64,000 nt of DNA from Formicarius rufipectus (Eukaryota > Chordata > Aves > Passeriformes > Formicariidae): NCBI GenBank assembly GCA_013399695.1, contig VXAU01002236.1, forward strand, positions 368,299 through 432,298, read 5' to 3'. The notes beneath the pieces are model-generated. The model did no database searches and was not told the DNA's origin. It saw only the letters and a program-made list of their open reading frames with translations. Below are positions 22,459 through 33,400 of this stretch, in pieces. A program made the position numbers and the translations under genes. The number at the start of each line of letters is the position of its first letter. Position 1 is the first letter of the stretch.

Positions 22459-23325
22459 CTAGGAAGGTGTCCTGATAAAGACCATCCTGCTGGAGTAGAT
22501 CAGGTCCACCAAGTAGGCGATGAGGTTGAAGATGGTGAGGAAGGTGACCCCCAGGTGCCTGTCCCATGAGCAGCCCCTGCCGCAGGAGCTGGGGCGGCTC
22601 TGCCCCCTGAAGCTGTAGAGGGGCCAGAGGACTGTGGCGGTGATGTACATCAGCAGGGCCAGGAGGTTGTACCCCACCAGCATCTTGTCCAGAGGGCAGG
22701 GAATGTAGGTGAGGCACCGGCCAATGGTGAAGATGATGATGAGGAGGGTGAAGATGAAGCAGATGGAGTAGACAGCCACACACCACATCAGGCCAGATTC
22801 GTTATTGTATCCATCCAGCAAGGAGAAGATAAGGCAAGCCACGTAGGCTTCGAAGACCTTAAGGAGCCCAGGCACCGTGGAGAGGAAGCTGCTGATGTCC
22901 CCGGGCTTGGCGCGCATGAGTCCCACCTCGACGGCGTAGGCAAGGAAGCAGAGGCAGGAGGCGGTGGTGGCCACAGCCTGCCGGGCGCAGTAGTTGCTGC
23001 TGCAGGGGCTGCTGATGAAGATGGAAGGGAAGACCACCGAGGAGGTGAAGACCATCAGTGCCGCCAGCATGGAGAAAGCCGAGGTGAAGTCATCCCAGGA
23101 GAGCGGCAGCACGCGGTAGAGCTCCAGCAGCTCCAGCAGCAGCACCAGCAGCGTCACGATGAAGCAGAAACACCAGCTGAACATGCACCATGTCCCATAG
23201 GGACCGCCGAAGTTCCCAGTGGAGGCCACCAAGCTGAAGGCGAGGCAGGACAGCACGATGGCGAAGAGCCGGGCGATGCCCACCCAGGAGGTGAGGGCGC
23301 GCAGGTTCACCGTTGCCACGGCCAT
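22459..23325 (-). CDS. Myeloid-associated differentiation marker-like protein (two MARVEL domains)
   Basis: Single coding exon of 288 residues, as usual for the MYADM family; members are eight-span membrane proteins of cholesterol-rich plasma-membrane domains. Eight hydrophobic spans sit at about 17-37, 47-68, 82-102, 113-133, 153-170, 180-200, 217-237 and 258-277. Family motifs are FSLVAS (30-35), WCFCF (51-55), AYAVEV (129-134), TVPGLLKVFEAYVACLIF (150-167), WCVAVYSICF (181-190), LWPLY (233-237) and AYLVDLIYSSR (270-280). ATG at 23325 has a strong context (GGACCATGG). An acceptor-like GGCAG just upstream suggests a separate 5' UTR exon. The sequence sits between human MYADM and MYADML2, so no symbol is given. 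A possible ATTAAA poly(A) signal on the minus strand is at 22236-22241. Confidence 0.88.
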   Translation of the reverse strand: MAVATVNLRALTSWVGIARLFAIVLSCLAFSLVASTGNFGGPYGTWCMFSWCFCFIVTLLVLLLELLELYRVLPLSWDDFTSAFSMLAALMVFTSSVVFPSIFISSPCSSNYCARQAVATTASCLCFLAYAVEVGLMRAKPGDISSFLSTVPGLLKVFEAYVACLIFSLLDGYNNESGLMWCVAVYSICFIFTLLIIIFTIGRCLTYIPCPLDKMLVGYNLLALLMYITATVLWPLYSFRGQSRPSSCGRGCSWDRHLGVTFLTIFNLIAYLVDLIYSSRMVFIRTPS

Positions 23326-23481
23326 GGTCCTGACCGGCTCTCCCCACCACGCCACGCACTGGGGAACAGGCACTGCCGGCAGCCGCTCTTATCTGAGTGC
23401 CAGGGCGGAGGGGAGGGGCACAGGCAGGGAGCTGCCAGGACCCTGAGCCACCCGTGCTAAGGACCCCCAGCTCTGCTGCTG

Positions 23482-23508
23482 CCACCACCACCACCACCAC
23501 CACCACCA
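23482..23508. repeat. (CCA)9 microsatellite
   Basis: Nine CCA triplets about 155 bp upstream of the MYADM-like start codon. Confidence 0.95.
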
Positions 23509-23904
23509 CACACGGCTGGCCGGGTGGCTGCTGGGGGCTGGCAGCCACGCGGGCAGGTGGATCATTAACATGGGGCTGGGCAAAGGGTGCCGCTGCTGGC
23601 GGTGACACCGAGCCCTGCAGTGGGGCCGGAGCAAGCAGGAAACCACCCTGTGTCACTATCTTGGCACTGTGCCCCAGCCCTGCCCATGGCAGGAGGCACA
23701 AAGGGGCCTTTCAAGCACCCCAAGAGTACTGGAGGGGACCACGCCAACACCCCAACCTCACACTGCGCTAGGGCTGGCGGCCAACGGGGCAGCACCCACG
23801 GGGTCCACCCGAAGAGCTTGGGGGAAGAACCCAGTGCTGGGTGCTCCTGGTAGGGGGCTGCCACAGCTGGGTGTAACCCCCTCACACCCTTGCAGGCAAC
23901 ACCT

Positions 23905-23985
23905 CCACACCGCTCTGGCACCTCCACACCTCTCTGGCACCTCCACACCTCTCTGGCACCTCCACACCCCTCCTGGCACTTCCAC
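23905..23985. repeat. Tandem repeat of about 18 bp
   Basis: Four to five copies of CTCTGGCACCTCCACACC between the MYADM-like gene and the 3' end of the septin gene. Confidence 0.8.
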
Positions 23986-24228
23986 AACCTGATAAGTGGC
24001 TCAAAGTCCAGCTGTGTCAACTGTTGTCACGGAGCATGGGGAGGGCACCTGCACCATGCCCATCCTGGCACACCCTACGGGCAGTACCCCTGCCTCCCTA
24101 GTGTGACTGGGGTGGTCTCATCCCACAGCCCCAGCAGCTGGAGTAGCACAGGAGAGTGGTGGCACATCAGAAGTGGGAAGTCAAACAGGAGGATGATGAT
24201 GGCAAAGGCTGAAGACTCTGGCTTAACC

Positions 24229-24234
24229 TTTAAT
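24229..24234 (-). terminator. ATTAAA poly(A) signal candidate of the septin gene
   Basis: Minus-strand ATTAAA about 180 bp beyond the stop codon at 24415. Confidence 0.5.
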
Positions 24235-24414
24235 GTCATGTAGGGTCTAGGGGGTCTGTACCAATGGCAGAGCTTGGGGACGAGGAACCCACATCGGGGC
24301 AGCTGGACATTGTCAGGGGGCTTCTCACCCTGAATTAACATGGGCTCCACACCCCAGGCAGGGTCTGGCCACAGCCACAGGGTCCAGTTGTGGCTCTGGG
24401 GCACACAAGATGGC

Positions 24415-27400
24415 TCAGAGGTGGCTGCCACCCTCGCCCTTTCTGGTCAGCCCATTGAGGGGGCTCAGCACTGGCCGGTTGCTCTCGTTCAGCCGCCGCA
24501 CGCGGTAGCTCTCGTAGTGGACATTGTGGGTGATGTCCTTCAGGTCCTGCAGGTGCGACCTGCCCAGGGTGGCAAGGGGAGGAAGGGCATCATGTCACTG
24601 TCCCCTCTGCCCTGCTGTCACTTCAGGAATTCCAGCATCCCCTGCCCTGTCCCCTACTCACCGGATCAGCAGATCCCGCAGGAGAGGGAACTCGCAATGT
24701 GCTGGGTTCTCCACTGCAAAGGAAGGCAGAGGGGCAGCAGGTGGGCATGAGGGCATGGTGGTGGGGGGATGCCCAGTTGAGCACAATCCAGCATGCTCCA
24801 GGTATCACTGGAGCACTGGCATGGCTCCATGCCACATCCGTTGGCTCGGCACCCTCCCAGGCAGGGATGCACCTATGAGTGCTCTGCTCCACACCCCCAT
24901 GGGACCCCTGCACCTGGGGAGGGCTGGAGGTGCAAAGGGCTCTGCTCACCTTCAATGATGCCCCATTTGGTCTTTCGGCCCAGCACCCGCTTGCCATTCA
25001 CCTGGTGCTCCTGGTCTGCCCCCACCACAGCGAAGGGGATCTTCTCCTGCTGGTGCAGAGGGCTGTGCTCACCCCAGGTGCTGCTGGGCTCCCCAGGTAC
25101 GTGTGTCCCCCACGCTGCTCCCCAGGGTTTGCACCCCCAATCCTGGCACCCCAGCACTCACTCGAATCCTGTCGTTTAGCGCCCTGTCTTCAGGGTCCTG
25201 GTCGAAGTCCTCCTGTGGGTACACACTGATGGCATGGGTCTTCAGGTCCTCCTGGATCTGCAGGATACAGGGCTTTAGACAGGGCTAGGGCGACATGGGA
25301 CACTCCAGGAGCCCCTTGGAGACCTGTCCTCACCCTCTGCTTGAACTCTGCCCGTTCCTCCAGCGTGAGTGTGTCAGCTTTGGCGATCACTGGCACCACA
25401 TTGACAATCTTGCTGAGCCGCCGCATGAACTCCAGATCCAGTGGGCGCAGCCTGCCAAGGACCACCATCACCCCGGGGTGACCCCACCACTGTCATGATG
25501 GGGTGATCCAACCACCACCACCCTGAGGTGTCACCACCATGACCACGCTGAGATGATCTTCACCACCACTGTCCCAGGGTGATATGTCACCACCGGCTTA
25601 GTGAGGTGGCCCCATTACCATCAACCTGAAGTGACACCACCACCATCACCCCAGGGTGACACCACCATCATCACCCTGGGATGACACCACCACTATCACC
25701 CCGGACTCCACCACCATCACCCCAGGGTGACACAACCACTCCAGGATGACCTCCCCACTATTACCTCAGAGTGATCCCATCACCCCATGGGCACTCCAAG
25801 TGAGGACTCACCAGTGACCCGTGGGGGCAACAAAGTAGACACAGCTATGAATCCGAGTGTCTGGGATCTTCCTCTTGCGGGTGATGAGAATCTCCTCCTG
25901 TAGGTACCTCTCATACTGCTCATTGATGTATTTGATGATGGGGTCCCAGCTGAAGACAAGTTGAGGGACAACATCTGAGCTCAACGCTCACCCCAAACTG
26001 TCACACTGAGCTTCTGCACCCCATTGTGTCCTACCAGTTCTCATTGTTGATCTGGTCCCCAAATCCAGGTGTGTCTGTCACTGTCAGCTTCATCTTCACT
26101 CCCTTCTCCTCGATGACTGTGGGGCAGAGAGGTGGGTCAGTGGAGATGAAGCACTGCTGGGGAGGAACTAAGGGAGGGGGACAGAGCCTGTCCCTGGTCC
26201 TCTGCTTCTCCCAAGTGTTGACCTTACCATGGGTGATGGACTGGAGCTGCACGGTCTTGGGAATACGTTCCTCCTGTCCAGGCTGTGAGGATTTGCGGCT
26301 CACCTTGGACTTGAAGAGGGTGTTCACCATTGTTGATTTCCCCAGCCCACTCTGCCCTGAAGGGACACCAGCAGCTCTGGTTTGTTCCCCGGGATGGTAA
26401 CACCTTGGTATCCATTTGGGAGCATTCCAGAGGTTGGGCTAGTTTGATTTACTTCCCAAATAAATTTGTTCCCCAAGGCCATAATACCTCAGCATCCACT
26501 GGGGAACATCTGAGAGGTTTGGATAGTCCATCTTATCCCACAAGAAAATTTATTCCCCAAGGCAATAACTGCTTGGTACACTTTTGGGTATAGTCTGGTT
26601 TATCTCCCAAATAAATTTATTTCCAACATGATAACACCTTAGTATCCATTTGGGAGCATCTTGGAGGTTGGGATGAGCTCACCTATCAGCAACACTATGT
26701 TAGAGGGTATGGGATGTTGCTCCTCTTGAATTCTTTGCCACTTAAATAATTTAAAATCCCTTAAATTTCCTTAACCCCCCCTAACAGCATGATCCTCCCT
26801 GGCATGGTGGAATCAAAGCCAGGATTCCAATCCCAGGCAGGAGCAACCCCCACAGCCGATGCTCACCCACAACCATGATGTTGAACTCAAAGCCTGTCTT
26901 CATGGTTTTGATTTTCATCTGGTCGAGGACAGCTTCGATTCCCACATATCCGAAAAGCTGGCACCCCACCGGGCCGGGCGCCACAGCGAGGGGCACCTCC
27001 TCCTCAGTCACGGCTGGCGGCTCCATGCTGTGCTCCTCGGGCTCCAGGCTGCTCCCTGCACAGGAGGGCAAAGCTGGGTGAGCCCAGACCCCGCAGTGCC
27101 CACCTCTGCGTCGGCACTGTTGCCCCAGCAGCAGCCACGCCGGTGGGCACACAGCCCCAGCACATTCCTGGCAGCTGGCGAGGCTCAGCGTGGCAACACA
27201 GGCGTGCCACCTGCCGGCATGCTGAGGGATCCATGCTGAGGAGGTGCCAGAGGCGTCTTTGGGGTGGCTCTGCCGCTGGACTCCCCGATGCCACCACTTG
27301 CTCTGCAATGTGCTATCGGGCACTGTGGCCATGGCAGCACCCTTTGCCCACCCACGGTTACCCACGCCGAGGCCACCTCCTGCAGCACCGCTGCAGCCCC

Positions 27401-30400
27401 AGCACAGCCAGGGGGCTCTGGGGCTGGGGCAGGATGCGCCAGCCTACACTGCACCCAGGCATCGGTCACAGCTGGGGGCACTGCGGGGCTGTTGGAGGGC
27501 ACCGTGCAGGCACCAGCACAACCCTGAGCCCCAGGGACAGAGGAGTTTGCCCGGGGGGCTGTACCCAGAGCGTGCCCCAGCCTGGGGGCCACCAAAGCCA
27601 CACGCCCGCCCCAGTCTTTTGTGCAGCAGCCTGGGGGGCCCCCCAATCCCTTTCTTCCTCCTCCTCCTGCTTCCCAGCACGGCCATTGTTCAGGTCCTAC
27701 CTCGTCCCGCAGTGCCCTTGCTCAGCACCCTGCTATGGTCGGGGGGGTCCCCTGGGTGCCACCAGCGCCTCCATCCACAGCAGCGTTGCAGCCCAGCCCC
27801 CTTCCCTCCGCCAGCTCTCGGCTGGCACCAAACCGGCTCTGGCGAGTCTGCCGCTCCCACGCATGACCAGCATGGCAATATCCCGCCCCCCGCAGCCCCT
27901 TCCCCACCACAGCCAAGCTCCCGTGCCCAGTTTGCCGGCTGACTGGTGGGTGGGGAAGACACCAACTCGGCTGCACCCACCTGGCTGTTTCTACCTGGTG
28001 CATGGCACCGCTCAGCCTCCAGCCAGGCCAGCTAAGATGCAGACCACCCCCACGGCATAGGGACACCCCTACTCCCTCCCCAAGGAACCCATCGCCCCTG
28101 TGAGCAGCTGCAGTGGCACTGAAGGGGAGTGGGAGTGTTTGGCTGTGGGTGTGACCCCCACTTGCACCTGCACATTCTCTAGCACCAGGGACCACTTTGC
28201 ACTGTGCCCCCCCAGCAGCATCCATACCCAGCCTTGGCACGGTGAGGTTGGATGAGGTGTGGTGGCTCTGCCACCGGCCCCACTGCCGCAGTGCCGCACG
28301 GCGCCTGCGTCCCCCCACTCCACAGCCTCCCCCATATGTGCCAGCTGGCACTTGGCACCACCAAGGCTGGAGCAGCAGCTTGTGATGGCCGAGGCTGCTG
28401 AGTGCCCTGCTGTGTCCGTGTCCCTGTGCCACGCTGCCTGGGGACAAGGGACATTTGCACAGGGGCCAATTGGAGCCAGCCTGGGGTACCAGGAGATGAT
28501 GGAGCTGAACACACCCACACCCACGGCAACAGCATCCCAGCAAGGGGGGCAGCAAACACAGTGTGCCCACTGGGTGGGCACCTCACCAGGTCGATGGCAG
28601 GCTTGGGGACAGCAGTGTTGCATGTCCCAGCTGCCCCTGTGCCCTGTGGGTTGGGATGTTCGTTGGAAGTGGTAAAACAGTCGCGGATTTCCTGGTGACA
28701 GCAGTGACACCCAACTTTGGGGGCTGAAGGCTGGCAGGGTGCCCACTCTTGTGGGAATCCACCCACACAGCACTGCCCATCCTGATAAGGTGCTGGGCAG
28801 ACAGGAAGGTGGGACTGGGAGTCCTCATCAGGAAAGGGACCCTGACAACCACTGGGGGGATGCTTATTTGGACAGGCCACTGCTCCTGAGGGACACTACC
28901 CGTTGCACACCTACCTGTTTCCTGCATGGCCCTGTTTCCTGGTCCCTGCCAGCCCTGGAAGTTGCCAGGACAGATCCAGAACCAAGTGATGCAGCCACTG
29001 CCTGTAGGGAGGATGGCCGGACACTGCGGGCAGGGAGCAGGCAGGATTTGGTGCTTGCACCCTGAAGCTCCCCAGGGTGGTCCCCAGAGTGCCGTACCCA
29101 CGCAGGGCCTCAGCCATCATGCCATGCTGTGCCAAGTGGCAGCACCAAGGAGATTCCCACAGCCAGAGGGCATGTTTGATGGAGTCGTGGGGTGACACAG
29201 GATGCTGCAGCTACAACCACCCGCCCCACGGCGCCAGAGCCCTCTCAACCCTGCCCTCGGTGCTGAAAAGTCCCATCAGTGATGGCCAGCAGCCGAGTGG
29301 CCACATGGAAGCTCTTCATGAGCTCCATACCTACGGAGCTTCAGGGCAAATGGCTCCTGCAGCCAGACCTGTTCCAGGACTCATCACAGATGCTCTTATT
29401 TTCCAGGCAGGGACAAGTAATCCCAGGCCCGTGGTCTCCTCCATGAATTTAATTACTGATGCAGGGTTAATTGGCCAGTTCCCGGGGAAACCTGTAATAA
29501 GGCTCCAAGGGTGGAGGGTGCTGGGAGAGGATGAGCCAGGAGAGGAGCTCCCACTGAGCTGCTCCCGCTCCCATTGTTTGCCACCGTGCCAAACTGGGCA
29601 TGGGATGCGGACTGAGTGGCTCTGGATCTGGCACAAGGGAGCTGACCCCTCCAGCAAAGGGATGGAGGATTTTGGGGATGCACTCATCACACCAGCCACA
29701 CCACAGCTCTACCTGCCCAGCCAAGCATGACCCAGAAATCCCAGTGCCTCTCCCAGTGCCAAACACAACCCAAGGGGACAGTGGTGACCAACCATCCTCA
29801 TGTGCAGCCAGACCCAGAGCCAGCCTGCCCGTCTGGCCGTGGTGTGGGTGGGAGCCACGGGACAGGGCTGGGGGTGGCTGGGGACCATCAGTGAGCAGAA
29901 GCAGAAGTGAACCACTGAGTGAAACCCTGCGCCTGCAGCACCACTGGGGCCAGGGACAGTCGCACAGCCCCAGTGACAGCACCCCCTGCCCGCACACCAC
30001 CCTGCCCAGTGCCACCACACCATCCCTACCTGGGCGAGCTGGCTGGAGCCGGGGCTGCTGCCGCCGAGAGCTGGTCACCTGGGCCAAATGGCTCCTGGGG
30101 TGCAAGGCGGAGGACGGCTGCAGCCCACGGCTCCTCCTCCGCTCCTCCTCCTCGCCCCAGGCCCTGCGTGGGCGATCCAGTGTGGAAGTGAAACACTGCT
30201 GCTGGCTCATTTGGAGCTTCCTCCCATGGGGTGCGGGACCCAGTGTGACATGACACCCCAAGGCCACCCACGGATGTCAGTGGCTGGAGGAGGGGGTGGT
30301 CTACCAGGAGAGGAAACAGATCATTCCCACCTCTTCCTGAGAGAGAAACCGCTGTGCCTGAGCAGCATCTGCCAGTCCCAGGCCATCTGCAGGGCAGCCG

Positions 30401-33400
30401 GTGCTTGCACGCTGCCTGCTGGCTCACATCCCACCCCGCAGCCTGGGCACACCACACTCAGCTGCCTGCCATCAACACAGCTCTGGTCCTGAGCACAGTG
30501 TCCCTGTGTCCCCATCACCCTGGACTGGTCCTGAGCACAGTGTCTGTGTCACAGCCCTGAGCACTGTCCCCTATTTCCCCAGGACCCCAGCTCAGTCCTA
30601 AGCACTGTGTCTCTGTCACTCCATATCACCCCTGAGCACTGTCCCCCATCTTCCTGTCACCTCAGCTTGGCCCCGAGCACTGTGTCCCCATGTCCCTGTC
30701 ACATTGGTTCAGCACTGTGTCCCCATGACCCTGGCTCAGCCCTGAGTACCATATCCTTGTCTCCACCACCCGTCTCAAGCCCAAGCGCTGTCCTCCAGTG
30801 TCCCCATCACCCTGGCTCAGCCCCAAGCTCTGTTTCCCCCGTGTCCTCATGACCTCGGCTTGTCCCCGAGCCCTGTCCCTCCTCCCGGCCGGTGCCGCGG
30901 GGCAGCTGGGCCGGCTGGGCAGCGAGGCCACGGGCATTGCTGGGGATGATTCACCGCAGCCCGGAGCAGATGTATGGATGCCTTCACCGCGTCAGCGCTT
31001 AGGGGCTGGCGACGGCGGCTCCACAACACTCCAGCGAGACAGGCAAGGAGCCCCAAGCACCCAAACAGGGAGCCCCGGAGGCAGCGGCCGTCTCCTGGCC
31101 ACCCTGGCACCCTCCTGCGGTAGTCGCCGGGAAGGGGGACACTGGGAATCCCCCTCCCCACGCTTGGGGATGGGCACGGGCTTGGCAGGGCCCACCCCGG
31201 CAGGGTGGAAGCCGAGGGCACGGCCGTGCCGGCAGCCCGGCATCGCGCCCGCAGCACTCGGAGCACGCCCTGCATGCCGCGGCGCACCTTGGCCCCCCGC
31301 CACCTCCCGCACCCCACGGGAAGGGAGGAACAGGATCCGTCCCCATGCCAAGGCAGGGAGGGAGAGAGGGGAAGAAAGCGCTGGACGCGGGACAAGATCT
31401 CGGCGATAGCCGGCATGCGCGGGGCCGGCGCGATGGGGCACATGCGTCCCGACCTGTCTCCCGTGCCGGGAAAAACAATCAGCGCCGGGGCGGCGCGGGC
31501 AGCTCGCCAGGCACCCCGGGGACAGGTGGGCCTGGAGTGCCGCCAGCGCCGCACTCGGCTCCGTGCTCTGCAGCCCCCACACATCCAACGCCCTCCGTGG
31601 CCCCTTGGCATGAGCAGCAGAGAGCGGGCGGGGCTGCTTCTGTCCCCAGCATCGCAGTCACTCTGCACCCACGCAATCCCTGGCAACGCTGCACGCACCG
31701 AGGGGTCCCGGTGAGGAGAGAGGAAGGGGATAGAAGCGACTCCTACCGTGCTCCGGTGTCACTGCTGCCCCGCGGTTGTCTGCAGCCTCACCGGGAGCTG
31801 CTGCCACCACGCAGGGTCCCCGTGGCCTCACCGACCCGGCACTGCGGGGGCTCCCTCCAGCTCCACTGGGCGCTGCCAGGGGCCCCAGGGCCGGCACCAG
31901 CACCAGGCCCCCGAGGAAGGCGGGCTGGGAGCTCACTTGCACCGTCTGTGGCTGCGACACCAGCTTAAAGGTGGCAGCTTGGGCGGCTGGCAGTGGGGAC
32001 AGCCACTCAGCCCTCTCTGGGCAGAAGGTGGTGGGCGCCGGGGCTTCCTCCACCGGGCCCCAGGACAGCGGCGGGGGCCGGCAGGACAGCACGGGGCTGG
32101 CACTGAGGGTGACCCTCAGCTGTGGCCGGGGCTGCATGCGGGGGACCATGTTCCACCCCCCCGGCCCCTCGGGGAGGGTGGGCAGCCCTGGTGCTGCCTC
32201 TGTGCCATTGTACGGGGCCAGGGAGGAGGGTGAGGAGCAAGGCTGACGGGTGCGGAGGTCGGGCACAGGGCTCTGGGTGCCCCATGGCAAGGGGTCTGGC
32301 ACAGGGGTCCCCATCCCTGATTCCTCGGCGATGTGCAGGTCCAGCGCTGGCAGTGAGCCGTGGCTGGTGGCAGCCCCATAGAGCGGGTGATCCAGCTCCA
32401 CTGGGAAAACACTTCCATGGGATGGGACCTTCCTCAGGCCGGAGCTGGTGGCTGGGGTGCTGCCCGGTGGCTGGGGGGGCCCGGTGGACGCAGGGCTCTC
32501 CAGGCTGGAGGATGAGCTGCGCAGGCTCTCACCGTCGCTGCCCGGCCCTGTGGCAGAGGCCTGGCAGGTGTGGAAGGAGGCAGCGTGGGCAACGCCAGTG
32601 CGGGTGGTGGCACTGGCGAGGCTGGTGGTGATGCCGGTGCTGAGCTGGGTCCGCAGCACAGGGCTGGGTGCTGGGCTGGGGCCAGTGGCAGCGCCCAAGC
32701 GGGGCGGGTGGCTGGGCTGCAGTGGCCGGCGGCTCTCACTGGTGCCTGAGCCCAGAGGGAACACCGGCGGGGAGCCAGGCGCCCCCTGCCCATCCTCTGC
32801 CTCAAAAGACTTCTTGAGCTCTGTGGAGAGAGATGATGGCATGAGAGCGGCACCTGATGGCACCTGCCAGGCTCTGCCCCCTCCACAGCCCCGTGTGAAT
32901 CCCCCCAGCACCTGAAGGTGCCTCCTGCTTGTGAGCCTGTCCCACCCAGGACCCCACCCAGTGCCAGCTCCCTCCCGGCCCTGCAGCATTGTCCCCGGGT
33001 TTTATCATTGTTCGCAGTTTATCTCACCCGGGCGGCCGGTGCCTCCGGCTCCCTTCACACACTGCCCGCTTTATTCTCCCTGTAAGGGATCCGGCCAAGT
33101 AACCGGATCCCTGACCGACCCTCTCCCCCTGCATCCATCCAAACAGTCTGGACGGGAAGGATTCCTGCCCTTTACGGGGAGTTAACCCTGAAGCCCAGTG
33201 ACGGCAGGCAGGCCAGAGCTATCACCATGCGCAGCAGGACCTTCCCCGCCGTGCCTCCCACGCGGCTCCCTCGCAACCACGAGCCCCCAGCACGGCCCTG
33301 CGGTGCACACCTGTCCCTCACGTGGACCCCCCCTCAATGTGGGTACCAGCACCTGGCTCCGTGCAAAGCCTCCAGCTCTCAGAGCCACTGGGCGCTTGGC

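Larger units (their letters stand above)
27056..31746 (-). other. Septin intron 2 (about 4.7 kb)
   Basis: Direct joining of the exon ending at 31747 to the exon at 27055 keeps phase (G + GG). Apart from the candidate alternative first exon and a minisatellite at 30480-30880 I see no supported feature. Long open frames on both strands are due to high GC content. Confidence 0.6.

Noticed and set aside
27143..28060. Long plus-strand frames in septin intron 2
   Set aside because: Pro/Ala/Gly-rich GC-bias frames with no motif, on the strand opposite a well-supported intron.
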